In this document: positions 54,378 to 62,492 of the stretch, in pieces
Layout of the letters: every line of letters starts with the position of its first letter
Position numbering within the stretch: the first letter of the stretch is position 1
Translations under genes and position numbers: made by a program
The notes under the pieces: generated by a model
Told to the model about the DNA's origin: nothing
Database searches by the model: none
What the model saw: the letters and a program-made list of their open reading frames with translations, nothing else
From: VFZP01 sp043755595
Lineage (GTDB): Bacteria > Acidobacteriota > Terriglobia > Bryobacterales > Bryobacteraceae
NCBI GenBank assembly: GCA_043755595.1
Contig: JAYUSQ010000279.1
Coordinates: 1-64,000, forward strand
Direction of reading: 5' to 3'
Length of the DNA: 64,000 nt

Positions 54378-55088
54378 TTATGCCGCCGTCTTCCCGTTGT
54401 ACGGAGTGGTGTCGAGCGAGACGCCGGGCCCCATCGTAGAACAGATGGTAACGCTCTTGACGTACTTACCCTTGGCAGCAGCCGGCTTGGCGCGGACAAC
54501 TGCGTTGATCAGCATCGCCGCGTTTTCAAACAGCTTATCGGTGGGAAAACTTACTTTGCCGACCGGGGCATGAATCACGCCGGTCTTGTCCACGCGGAAT
54601 TCCACCTTGCCCGCTTTGGCTTCTCTGATTGCCTTGGCCACATCGGTGGTGACCGTGCCCGTCTTCGGGTTTGGCATCAACCCGCGGGGTCCAAGGATCT
54701 TGCCGAGCCGCGCGAGCGAACGCATCATGTCCGGCGTGGCGATGATGGTTTCGTAGTCGGTCCAGTTTTCGGTTTGGATCTTGGCGACCATGTCCTCGCC
54801 ACCGACGAAGTCGGCGCCAGCTTCCTTGGCATCGGCAATCTTGTCGGCTCCGACAATCGCCAAAACCCGGACGCTTCGGCCGAGGCCGTGAGGCAGCACT
54901 ACCGTGCCGCGAACCATCTGGTCGGCATGTTTGGGATCGACCCCAAGACGCATGTGGACCTCGACGGATTCGTCGAACTTGGCGAACTTGACCTTCTGTA
55001 CTAGCGGGACGGCCACTTCCAGCGTGTAGGCACTACCCTGCACTTGCTTAGAGGCGGCGGTATACTTCTTTCCAGCTTTTCGAGACAT
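54378..55088 (-). CDS. rplA: 50S ribosomal protein L1
   Basis: 236 residues from ATG 55088 (MSRKAGKKYTAASKQV); a frame open further upstream is not used. Typical parts are EVAVPLVQKVKFAKFDESVEVHMRLGVDPKHADQMVRGTVVLPHGLGRSVRV, VGGEDMVAKIQTENW and LGPRGLMPNPKTGTVT. L1 forms the stalk at the E-site and often represses its own mRNA. rplK, the usual upstream partner, is not here; 160 bases upstream there is an unrelated gene. Confidence 0.98.
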   Translation of the reverse strand: MSRKAGKKYTAASKQVQGSAYTLEVAVPLVQKVKFAKFDESVEVHMRLGVDPKHADQMVRGTVVLPHGLGRSVRVLAIVGADKIADAKEAGADFVGGEDMVAKIQTENWTDYETIIATPDMMRSLARLGKILGPRGLMPNPKTGTVTTDVAKAIREAKAGKVEFRVDKTGVIHAPVGKVSFPTDKLFENAAMLINAVVRAKPAAAKGKYVKSVTICSTMGPGVSLDTTPYNGKTAA

Positions 55089-55206
55089 GAATTTTGACTG
55101 GTCCAAACGGCGATCACTCACGGAAGCTCTTTACAAAGCCCCGGCAACCGCCTCCCAAATTGATTTTTCGCCCATGACTCCGCTGAAAGCGGTGCGCGAA
55201 ACTATG

Positions 55207-55234
55207 AGTGTAGCACAACTGAAGGAAAGCGCAA
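55207..55234 (-). promoter_or_regulatory. Possible promoter for rplA
   Basis: On the minus strand TTGCGC (55229-55234), spacer of 16 bases, TACACT (55207-55212). Transcription from here would make a leader of about 110 bases before rplA. It is a candidate because rplA has lost its usual upstream operon. Confidence 0.4.
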
Positions 55235-55248
55235 GTTCGTTGTGGACG

Positions 55249-55695
55249 CTATTTGCCGACACTGAGGAGCGTCGAGATGACCTGCCGCGCAGTCGCCGAT
55301 CCAAGACATTCCTGGATCCAATGTTGAAAGGCGAATTCGTCTTTGATTAGCGTTGGAGGCCCATCTTCTCCAGCCATTTGCGCTGCGATCGGGTAGAGCG
55401 TCACACCGTGTTTTATCTTGAGCAACTCGTAGGAATAGTTCTTGAGCTTAGGCACAAGGATCTGGAAGCTGTGCGCAAATGCGGGCGTGGTCAGTACAAT
55501 TTCGGATTCTTGACCTTGAGAGATGACCTTCAGGCTTCGTCCGAAGGAAAGTTCACCAGTTTCGACGCGCCCCCTAAGCCGATTATTGGTCTTGCCGTAT
55601 AACAGGTCCGCCTGCGCTTTTAGTAGGTCGACTGGGGAGTCGTTTCGGGCCTCAAGCAAGTTTTCAGGCCACAAGTCGGTTGCGGTGGTGGGCAT
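55249..55695 (-). CDS. 148-aa protein of unknown function, partner of an EEP-family gene
   Basis: From ATG 55695 (AGGAAG lies directly before it) the frame encodes a soluble protein with LWPENLLEARNDSPVDLLKAQADLLYGKTNNRLRGRVE, SEIVLTTPAFAHSFQILVPKLKNYSYEL and LIKDEFAFQHWIQECLGSA. I do not recognise the family. A TTG at 55728 would make it overlap the upstream gene. It lies 16 bases after the EEP-type nuclease gene and in the same direction. The pair occupies the place where rplK is expected. Confidence 0.6.
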   Translation of the reverse strand: MPTTATDLWPENLLEARNDSPVDLLKAQADLLYGKTNNRLRGRVETGELSFGRSLKVISQGQESEIVLTTPAFAHSFQILVPKLKNYSYELLKIKHGVTLYPIAAQMAGEDGPPTLIKDEFAFQHWIQECLGSATARQVISTLLSVGK

Positions 55696-55711
55696 CTTCC
55701 TTGATTCTCTC

Positions 55712-56536
55712 TCAAATACTGAGAGCAAACAATAGGGGCAGATGATCCGATCCGGCTGCAGGGTTGGGTCGACCTCTCTTGCCCACCAGGGAATGCCCTT
55801 CGACAGCGGTAAGAATCTTCAGTTCGTCCTCGGGAAAGGCCGCCATCAGCGACGGCCGGACCAACACCTGATCGAACATGTTCCAGAAATACTCAGTTGG
55901 GGCCGAACCTTGTCGATAGTAAGTGCCCGGTGGATTTCGCCCCTGGTCACCGAAGTGATTCCACATAGGGTTGTAGAAGAAGCGGCGATCCTCGCCCTGA
56001 ACTTTGCGTTTCCGCCGTCCGGCAACTCCTCGCGTCATTGTCGCATTGAAGCCTCCAGGCGATGACACGAGTCCTGCTTCAAACGGGTTCATGTTGAAAT
56101 CGCCGACGACTAGGGTACGCTCATGCCCCGCTTCCCCTTCCCGTCGTTCGATCTCGGTTGCTACTTCGAATCCAAGGGCGGCTTGGTCCTGGTCCCGAAA
56201 ATGAAGTTTGCTTGAGAGATGGACGGCCGCAATCAAAATCGGGTTGTTGCCCGGCAACGTTATTTCGTGAATGGCGAGCTTGTCTTCGTCGTGTATTGGC
56301 CGAATTGATCCAGCGTCGAACGTTCCGAAGATATTGACACGGAGGTTGCTCGGGGCGGCATGACGAAACCGTGCGCCCGTTCCGTCGTTGAGCTGCCGAA
56401 CCGCCTCGTCGACGGAAACCGGCAACTCCGACAGGATGACGATGTCGACACCGTGAGACACAGCTATGCGCGAAACCAGCGGCATAGCCTCGGCGTTCTG
56501 GTTCAGGTTCCAAAACAGGAAACGAAGGAGAGGCAC
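55712..56536 (-). CDS. Endonuclease/exonuclease/phosphatase-family protein
   Basis: 274 residues with EEP-fold motifs: FLFWNLNQNAEAMPLV (Asn metal site), DIVILSELP (Glu), LIAAVHLSSKL (His), VVGDFNMNPFEAGL (Asp-x-Asn) and GSDHLPLLFAL (final Asp-His). The active site is complete. Members cut DNA or RNA or remove phosphates. No signal peptide is visible, so it acts in the cytoplasm. Position next to an unknown small gene and directly upstream of rplA makes it an odd neighbour for ribosomal genes. Confidence 0.8.
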   Translation of the reverse strand: MPLLRFLFWNLNQNAEAMPLVSRIAVSHGVDIVILSELPVSVDEAVRQLNDGTGARFRHAAPSNLRVNIFGTFDAGSIRPIHDEDKLAIHEITLPGNNPILIAAVHLSSKLHFRDQDQAALGFEVATEIERREGEAGHERTLVVGDFNMNPFEAGLVSSPGGFNATMTRGVAGRRKRKVQGEDRRFFYNPMWNHFGDQGRNPPGTYYRQGSAPTEYFWNMFDQVLVRPSLMAAFPEDELKILTAVEGHSLVGKRGRPNPAAGSDHLPLLFALSI

Positions 56537-56584
56537 TAACCCATCAGAGTAACCTACCCAGCGCCACTTTGATAGATTGATTCC

Positions 56585-56980
56585 TTGCCGGCTTTCCCTA
56601 AAACCGCTCTCCTTGCCGCCGCAATTATCGCCGCCGGCCTAGCGATCCGCTTCCTCCCCATCTTCCCCGCGTGGTTCCAGGACGCAGGCGGCGGCATCCT
56701 CTATGTCTGCCTCCTCGCCGTGCTGCTGCGAATCTTGAGCCCCAAAATGACCGCCACGAAAACCGCCGCGCTCGCCCTCGCGCTAACCTGCGCCGTCGAG
56801 TTGTCTCAACTCCTCACCCACCCCGCCGTCATCGCCATCCGCGCAACCCTACCCGGCCGCCTCGTCTTCGGCTCCACGTTTTCCTGGACGGACTTCCCCC
56901 CATATTGCATCGGCGCGGCGCTCGCCAAAACGATTACAAAAATTGTCCTTGACAGACGCTCGTTAAAAGATGCATTCTAA
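56585..56980 (+). CDS. DUF2809-like membrane protein
   Basis: 131 residues from a TTG at 56585, with four membrane segments. The pattern RFLPIFPAWFQDAGGGILYVCLLAVLLRIL, CAVELSQLL, IRATLPGRLVFGSTFSWTDFPPYCIGAAL resembles the DUF2809 family. Its function is not known. Its stop codon (TAA 56978-56980) lies in the NsrR-like palindrome, 9 bases before the truncated hemoglobin start, so the genes are packed closely. Confidence 0.65.
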   Translation: MPAFPKTALLAAAIIAAGLAIRFLPIFPAWFQDAGGGILYVCLLAVLLRILSPKMTATKTAALALALTCAVELSQLLTHPAVIAIRATLPGRLVFGSTFSWTDFPPYCIGAALAKTITKIVLDRRSLKDAF

Positions 56981-56989
56981 ATGCATCTT
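56949..56989 (+). promoter_or_regulatory. Promoter with NsrR-like operator for the NO-detoxification operon
   Basis: The sequence AAGATGCATT-CTA-AATGCATCTT at 56967-56989 is a perfect 10-base inverted repeat, matching the NsrR consensus known from other bacteria (AAGATGCATTT-type half sites). TTGACA at 56949-56954 and CATTCT at 56973-56978 could be its promoter, with the -10 inside the operator. The operator ends one base before the hemoglobin ATG at 56990. Confidence 0.8.
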
Positions 56990-57370
56990 ATGGCAACCGT
57001 AACTGAACCCTCTCTTTTCGAACAACTAGGCGGCGCTCCCGCCGTCGAAGCAGCCGTAGACATCTTCTACCGCAAAGTCCTCAGCGATGACCGCGTGTCG
57101 CGCTTCTTCGAAGGCGTTGACATGGATCGCCAGCGCATCAAGCAGAAGGCATTTCTCACGATGGCCTTCGGGGGCCCGCACAATTACACGGGCAAGGACA
57201 TGCGCACCGGCCATGCACCTCTCGTCAAGATGGGCCTTAACGATTCGCACGTCGATGCGATTATCGAACTGCTCGGTGGCACCCTGAAGGAATTAGGCGT
57301 GGCTGACAATCTGATTCAACAGGTGGCTGCTATTGCCGAATCCACGCGCAAAGACGTTCTCAATCGGTAA
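56990..57370 (+). CDS. Group I truncated hemoglobin
   Basis: 126 residues from ATG 56990 (an ATG at 56981 inside the operator is less likely). The globin pattern of the trHbN type is clear: SLFEQLGGAPAVEAAVDIFYRKVLSDDRVSRFFEGVDMDRQRIKQKAFL, with the F at B10-CD region, then GGPHNYTGKDMRTGH with the proximal His, and LIELLGGTLKELGV. Such proteins dioxygenate NO to nitrate. They need an electron donor; the next gene can supply one. It starts directly after an NsrR-type operator. Confidence 0.9.
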   Translation: MATVTEPSLFEQLGGAPAVEAAVDIFYRKVLSDDRVSRFFEGVDMDRQRIKQKAFLTMAFGGPHNYTGKDMRTGHAPLVKMGLNDSHVDAIIELLGGTLKELGVADNLIQQVAAIAESTRKDVLNR

Positions 57371-57373
57371 CTG

Positions 57374-58324
57374 ATGCCTCGCGTCGAGTACGAGGGGGCC
57401 TCTTGCGATTTGGCGGACGGCGAAAGTGTGCTCGACGGCTTGCTCCGCTCAGGCGTGGCCGTCCCGCATTCCTGTAAGGCGGGTAGTTGTGGCTCGTGCC
57501 TGATGCGCGCCATCCCTCCAAGCGTTCCCACGACGCGCTCGCAGGCCGGGCTGAAGGATTCCTGGAAAGCCCAAGGCTACTTCCTCGCCTGCGTGTGCCA
57601 CCCGGATGCCGACCTGTTTGCGGGCCCGGTCGGCGCCGAAGCCCGTCTCGCGGCCGCCATCGTTTCGCTCGATTACCTGAGTGATTCGGTGTTGCGCGTA
57701 CGCCTCTCGACTGAGTCTCCCTTTGACTATCGGGCCGGACAATTTATCGCCATCTTCCGGTCCGATGGGTTAGCCCGCAGTTACTCGGTTGCCAGTCTAC
57801 CGGCTGAGCGCATACTCGAACTCCACGTGCGGCTCCTCCCGGGAGGACGCATGAGTCAATGGCTTGCAACTACGGCCGGCATTGGTGACGCACTGCAAAT
57901 ACAAGGTCCCTCGGGTGACTGCTTCTATCTCGCCGGGCGCGAAGATCAACCGCTCCTCCTCGCTGGCACCGGCACTGGCCTCGCCCCGCTCTACGGCATC
58001 GCACGCGACGCACTGGAACACGGTCATCGCGGACCGATCCACTTATTCCACGGCGCGGTCACCTCGGCGGGGCTCTATTTACAAGACCAACTCAAGCACC
58101 TCGCAGCCGCTCACTCACACTTCACCTACACGGCCACGACGCTTGATTCGGGCAATCCGATCGATCAAGCGATCTTCGCGCGTTTCCCCAAGCTCACCGG
58201 CTGGCGCGCGTTTGTCTGCGGAGACCCGTCGGTCGTCAACTCACTCAAGAAGAAATTGTTTCTCGCAGGCGCAGGGCTCAACGATATTCACGCTGACGCG
58301 TTCCTGACCGCGCCTGTGCTGTAA
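57374..58324 (+). CDS. 2Fe-2S/FAD reductase, electron donor to the hemoglobin
   Basis: 316 residues. The N-terminal ferredoxin domain binds 2Fe-2S with HSCKAGSCGSCLMRA (three Cys) and YFLACVCHPD (fourth). The FAD-binding part contains GQFIAIFRSDGLARSYSVAS (RxYS) and the NAD domain GTGTGLAPLYGIA. The end shows FVCGDPSVVN. The order ferredoxin-FAD-NAD is as in the methane monooxygenase and phenol hydroxylase reductases. Adjacent (3 bases) to the hemoglobin, it likely reduces it, in place of the reductase domain of flavohemoglobin. Confidence 0.87.
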   Translation: MPRVEYEGASCDLADGESVLDGLLRSGVAVPHSCKAGSCGSCLMRAIPPSVPTTRSQAGLKDSWKAQGYFLACVCHPDADLFAGPVGAEARLAAAIVSLDYLSDSVLRVRLSTESPFDYRAGQFIAIFRSDGLARSYSVASLPAERILELHVRLLPGGRMSQWLATTAGIGDALQIQGPSGDCFYLAGREDQPLLLAGTGTGLAPLYGIARDALEHGHRGPIHLFHGAVTSAGLYLQDQLKHLAAAHSHFTYTATTLDSGNPIDQAIFARFPKLTGWRAFVCGDPSVVNSLKKKLFLAGAGLNDIHADAFLTAPVL

Positions 58325-58333
58325 TGCGAAGTA

Positions 58334-58768
58334 GTGCAACTTAGCCTTCGTTCGGACTATGCTCTCCGGGTTTTGTTGTACCTCGGCGCCCATCCCGGCG
58401 AAGTGGTCACAACCCGCTGCATCAGTGATGCCTACGGTATTTCAAAAAACCACCTGGTCCGCGTCGTGCAAACGCTCGCGGAGCACGGTTACGTGGAACT
58501 GATTCCAGGCCGCTCGGGTGGCATGCGGTTGGTTCGCGATCCAGCCGCGATTCGTTTAGGCGAAGTAGTGCGCCATGCCGAGCCCAATCTGAAATTGGTC
58601 GAGTGTTTTGACCCCGCCACCAACACCTGCCCGATTGCCCGCAGTTGTGGACTGAAGAGCGTCTTGAATGAAGGGCTGCTCGCGTTCCTGGCCACGCTGG
58701 ATCAGCATACTCTGGCTGAGTTGGTAACATCGAAAAGCCGCACTAAGCTTGTCGCTATTCTTGGTTGA
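58334..58768 (+). CDS. nsrR: Rrf2-family regulator, NsrR-type
   Basis: 144 residues from GTG 58334. The winged-helix part is MQLSLRSDYALRVLLYLGAHPGEVVTTRCISDAYGISKNHLVRVVQTLAEHGYVELIPGRSGGMRL. Three Cys in ECFDPATNTCPIARSCGLKSVLNEGLLAFLATLDQHTLAELV match the 2Fe-2S/4Fe-4S binding pattern of NsrR, which senses NO and releases DNA. It is last in the operon and probably represses the operator at 56967-56989, so it is autoregulated. Confidence 0.9.
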   Translation: MQLSLRSDYALRVLLYLGAHPGEVVTTRCISDAYGISKNHLVRVVQTLAEHGYVELIPGRSGGMRLVRDPAAIRLGEVVRHAEPNLKLVECFDPATNTCPIARSCGLKSVLNEGLLAFLATLDQHTLAELVTSKSRTKLVAILG

Positions 58769-58824
58769 CCGTCGTTACCGAGCCGCGACCGCCAGGGAGC
58801 GGTCCTCACTTACAACGAAATCCT

Positions 58825-59211
58825 CTAGTAACGAGGTCCGCGATCTCGTCCGCCGCCCCCACCGCCACCGGGACCACCAGGACCACCGCCCTCGCGCCGC
58901 CCGCCGCCGAACCCGCCTCGCCGTTCGCCGCCGCCCCCACCACCGCCTCGACTTGCGCCGCCGCCCGGGGTCATCGGTCGCGCTTCGTTAATGACCAGTG
59001 CCCGTCCCATGAATTCCTTCCCACTGCAGGAACGCACTACCGTTTCACTGTCTGTGTCGGCGACATCCACGAACCCGAATCCCCGCGCCTCGCCGGAGAA
59101 CTTGTCGCGCATGATGCTGACTTGATTAATAGTCACGCCCGCCTGAGAAAAGAAACTCTCCAGGTCGGACTCGTTCGCTTTGAAGGGAAGGTTCCCTACG
59201 TACAACCTCAT
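58825..59211 (-). CDS. RNA-recognition-motif protein
   Basis: 128 residues from ATG 59211. The RRM has RNP2 MRLYVGNLPFKANESDLESFF and RNP1 ARGFGFVDVADTDSE; the C-terminus is Gly/Arg-rich (GGGGASRGGGGGGGERRGG). Such glycine-rich RRM proteins are cold- or stress-responsive RNA-binding proteins in bacteria. The gene is downstream of the NtrC-type regulator on the same strand, but the gap is 147 bases and a possible own promoter (TTGACT, 17 bases, CAATAT) lies in it. Confidence 0.9.
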   Translation of the reverse strand: MRLYVGNLPFKANESDLESFFSQAGVTINQVSIMRDKFSGEARGFGFVDVADTDSETVVRSCSGKEFMGRALVINEARPMTPGGGASRGGGGGGGERRGGFGGGRREGGGPGGPGGGGGGGRDRGPRY

Positions 59212-59358
59212 TTGACTTTTCAAACTCCTGTCCTGAACCGGCGGATTAGCCGAAGCACTCGACGAACTTCAGTGCTCCACGATATATTGACAGGTCAACT
59301 TCTCAAAGTCAAAGCCGTCAGGTTAGAGTGGGATCGGCCTCCTGGCCGGTCCGGCCCG

Positions 59359-60744
59359 CTAGGAGCCTGACTCGGATTTGAGCGACTGAAGATCGATTCC
59401 CAACTGCTGGCACTTCTTATATAGATGGCTGCGTTCAAGCCCCAGCGCTCGCGCCGCCTCGGTCATCCGGAACTGATACCGCTTCAATTCGCCCAGCAGA
59501 GTGTCCCGCTCGAAGGCCTCCACCCGTTCGGCGAGTGTACCCACCGCCGCACCCCCAGCGCTTGCGGACCCGCCCCCCGCCGATGACGCTTGAGGCAACG
59601 CTAACCGCACCGCCTCGTCATCTACTTCTCCGTCCGCCAGCAGCAACAAACGCTCCACCACATTGCGAAGTTCCCGTACATTGCCAGGCCATCGATACGA
59701 TTCCAGCAGCCGCACGGCCGCCGCCAGAAACGGCTTCGGTTTCCAGCCGTTTTGACTGGCAATCTGACTCGCGAAATGTTCCAACAGCACAGCGATATCG
59801 CCCGGCCGCTCACGCAGCGCAGGCAGCCGCAACGGAAACACAAACACGCGATGATACAGATCCTGGCGGAAGTGTCCGGACGTAACAAGGTCATCCAGAT
59901 TCCGGTGCGTCGCCACCACCACGCGCACGTTCACCGGCACCGGTTTGTCTCCGCCGACGCGCTCCAGTTCCCCCTCCTGCAAAACCCGCAGAAGCTTCGC
60001 CTGCATCCCTAGCGGCATGTCGCCGATCTCATCCAGGAACAGCGTACCTTGATGGGCCTGTTCAAACTTACCCGAATGCCGCGAGGCCGCGCCGGTGAAC
60101 GCCCCTTTCTCATGGCCAAACAATTCGGACTCGATCAACTCGGCCGGCACCGCGGCGCAATTGAGAGTAACAAACGGCCCTTTCGCCCGCCCGCTCCGCT
60201 CATGAATCGCACGAGCGATCAGTTCCTTGCCCGTGCCAGTCTCGCCCAAAATGCAGACGCGAGCCTCACTCTGCGCCACACGTTCCAATTGCAGCATCAA
60301 CCGCCGCATCGGTTCGCTGGACCAGATGATGTCGTGTTGCCCACCCACGCGCTGGCGCAGTTCGCGATTCTCTTTCTCCAGCCGCGTCAGGCGTAGACCA
60401 TTCTCCACCGTCAGCAAAAGCTTCTCGGTCGATAACGGCTTCTCAAGAAAATCGATCGCGCCCAGCCGCGTCGCCCGTACCGCCATTTCAACCGTTGCTT
60501 GCCCGGAGATCATCACCACCGGCAGCGTAACGTTGATCGCGCGCAACTCCTCCAGCATGGTCAGTCCGTCCTTCCCGGGCATCACGACATCGGACAGCAT
60601 CATATCGAACGAACCCGCTCGCGCTAACTCAATCGCGCGTCCGGCGTTATCGCAGACCGTCGCCTCGTGGCCCGAGAGCCGAAAGGCCCGCGCCAACGAA
60701 GCAAGCGTGTTTTGATCGTCATCGACTATTAGTAAGTGAGCCAT
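59359..60744 (-). CDS. NtrC-type sigma-54-dependent response regulator
   Basis: 461 residues from ATG 60744. Receiver domain: LLIVDDDQNTLASL, MMLSDVVMPGKDG with the phospho-Asp and FLEKPLSTEKL. The AAA+ domain has GETGTGKELIARAIH, the sigma-54 contact loop GAFTGA, and LDEIGDMPLGMQAKLLRVLQ. A Fis-type helix-turn-helix is at the C-terminus (RMTEAARALGLERSHLYKKCQQLG). It starts 8 bases after the histidine kinase stop and is the partner of that kinase. Confidence 0.95.
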   Translation of the reverse strand: MAHLLIVDDDQNTLASLARAFRLSGHEATVCDNAGRAIELARAGSFDMMLSDVVMPGKDGLTMLEELRAINVTLPVVMISGQATVEMAVRATRLGAIDFLEKPLSTEKLLLTVENGLRLTRLEKENRELRQRVGGQHDIIWSSEPMRRLMLQLERVAQSEARVCILGETGTGKELIARAIHERSGRAKGPFVTLNCAAVPAELIESELFGHEKGAFTGAASRHSGKFEQAHQGTLFLDEIGDMPLGMQAKLLRVLQEGELERVGGDKPVPVNVRVVVATHRNLDDLVTSGHFRQDLYHRVFVFPLRLPALRERPGDIAVLLEHFASQIASQNGWKPKPFLAAAVRLLESYRWPGNVRELRNVVERLLLLADGEVDDEAVRLALPQASSAGGGSASAGGAAVGTLAERVEAFERDTLLGELKRYQFRMTEAARALGLERSHLYKKCQQLGIDLQSLKSESGS

Positions 60745-60752
60745 AATGCGCG

Positions 60753-62492
60753 TCAACCAACCGCGGGCAGGGCAATCTGAAACGTCGCGCCCTTACCCGG
60801 TTCGCTCTCCACTGAAATTCTCCCTCCATGGTCGCTTACCACGGACTGCACGATCGCCAACCCCAACCCCGTCCCATGTTGCTTGGTCGTGTAGTAAGGC
60901 GTGAAAAGCCGCTCGCATTCTTCCTTCGATAGCCCGGCGCCTGTGTCGCTCACTTCGATCGACACCTCGCTACCCGCGCGCCGCCCGCGCACGGTGATGC
61001 TTCCTCCCTGCGGTAACGCATCCATCGCATTGAGAATGAGATTGCGCAGCGCGCGCGACAACTGATCGGGATCCGCATCGACGGCCAGCCCGGCTTCGGA
61101 AAGTTCCAGCCGTCCATCGATCGGCGGTTGCCCCGGCGTGTTCCACTGCGGTTCGAAAAGTTTCAGGATGGGTGGAAGAAATTCGTCGAGCCGTACGCGT
61201 TCGACGCGCGGCGAAGGCATCCGGGCGAAATCGCTGAATCGGCCGACGATCGATTTGAGTTGCGACAATTCGGCCAGCAGCGTTGTCGTGCTTTCGCGGA
61301 AAACCTCGTCGAACTGTTCGGGATGCGTCTGCCGCGCGCGTTGCAGATTCTCGACCGTCAGTTGCAACGGGAACAACGGGTTTTTTAGTTCATGCGCCAG
61401 CCGCCGCGCCAATTCGCGCCAGGCCGCTACGCGTTCCACCTGCACCAGCCGCCGCCGTTGCTCGGTCAATTGCAGCGTCATCTGATTGAACGCCCCGCCC
61501 AGTTCGCCAATCTCGTCGCCGGAATCCACGGGCACCCGTGCGCTCCAATTTCCCGCCGCCACTTCCCGCGCGCCCGCGGCCAGATCTTGTAGAGGGCGCG
61601 TTAGTCGCGCGGTCAGCCACCAGGCAAACCCGACGCCCAGCGCAATGCCGGCCGCCGCTGCGCCTAAGCCCGCCAGCCGTATGAACCACGTAAGATTCCA
61701 CATCTCCTCGCTCACGTGCGTCAGCAACAAAACCCCGAGCGGTTCCCGAGACCGGCCGAGCAGCGGAATCCCTTGCACCGTCTTTGGCGCCGAAAAGCCG
61801 GTCGCGATTGTCGCGCCTTCTTCTCGCCCGCTTCGCCGGATCCGCCCCACCAACCCGGTCACCGGATCGCTGGCCGAGAGCCCCGCCGATCCGCGATAGA
61901 GTTCCGCCTTCATGCCGCGAGGCGTCGCCAGCGCATCCAGGAAATCCTTGTCCAGCCGTTGCCCCCCTACGACAAAGACCAGGCCGCCAGCGGCGGCAAC
62001 CACCGGCCGGACAGCCAGCAACGCCACAGCCGGGCCCTCGGGAAATTCCTCCTGGTCGGCAAATGCGCCCAGTGCTTTCCAATTCGCCTCCGCAGTCACC
62101 CAGGCCTTTTTGTATCCAAAACGGGCTGGATAATGAGCCGACGAAATGATCGCGCCATCCGCCCCCACGATGTCGACGATCTCGAGCGCCTGCTCGCGAG
62201 CCAGCGTGGCGGCTTGCTCCAGGAATGGTGCGGGATCGGCCCCGGGGCGTGTCATCTCGCTTGCCAGCCGCGCCACGGCTTCCGACGCAGCCATCGCCTC
62301 CACGCGGCGAATCACTTCACGGCTGCGCGAAGCGTATTCACGTTGAAACTGCGCCACGATAGCGCGTGTACGTTCCTGATCCACGCGCTCAAAGGCCCGC
62401 TGCGTGATCTCCGAAGTGACCGAACTCACCAGGATCGTCGTCGCCGCCACTGTCAAGCCAAACAAGAGTATCAACCGCGTGCGAAAGCTCAT
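60753..62492 (-). CDS. Membrane histidine kinase
   Basis: 579 residues from ATG 62492 (the ATGA overlaps the stop of the upstream gene). One membrane segment (RLILLFGLTVAATTILVSSV), an extracellular sensor part of about 200 residues, a second membrane segment (about 237-262), a HAMP domain (TRPLQDLAAGAREVAAGNWSARVPV) and the kinase core: HELKNPLFPLQLTVENL with phospho-His, NLILNAMDALP (N box), SDTGAGLSKEECERLFTPYYTTKQHGTGLGL (G boxes). It belongs to the NtrB/NtrY-like type and acts with the NtrC-type regulator. Confidence 0.94.
   Translation of the reverse strand: MSFRTRLILLFGLTVAATTILVSSVTSEITQRAFERVDQERTRAIVAQFQREYASRSREVIRRVEAMAASEAVARLASEMTRPGADPAPFLEQAATLAREQALEIVDIVGADGAIISSAHYPARFGYKKAWVTAEANWKALGAFADQEEFPEGPAVALLAVRPVVAAAGGLVFVVGGQRLDKDFLDALATPRGMKAELYRGSAGLSASDPVTGLVGRIRRSGREEGATIATGFSAPKTVQGIPLLGRSREPLGVLLLTHVSEEMWNLTWFIRLAGLGAAAAGIALGVGFAWWLTARLTRPLQDLAAGAREVAAGNWSARVPVDSGDEIGELGGAFNQMTLQLTEQRRRLVQVERVAAWRELARRLAHELKNPLFPLQLTVENLQRARQTHPEQFDEVFRESTTTLLAELSQLKSIVGRFSDFARMPSPRVERVRLDEFLPPILKLFEPQWNTPGQPPIDGRLELSEAGLAVDADPDQLSRALRNLILNAMDALPQGGSITVRGRRAGSEVSIEVSDTGAGLSKEECERLFTPYYTTKQHGTGLGLAIVQSVVSDHGGRISVESEPGKGATFQIALPAVG

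Noticed and set aside
58786..58801. Terminator between nsrR and the RRM gene (GACCGC/GCGGTC)
   Set aside because: Stem of 6 bases only and no T tract on either strand.
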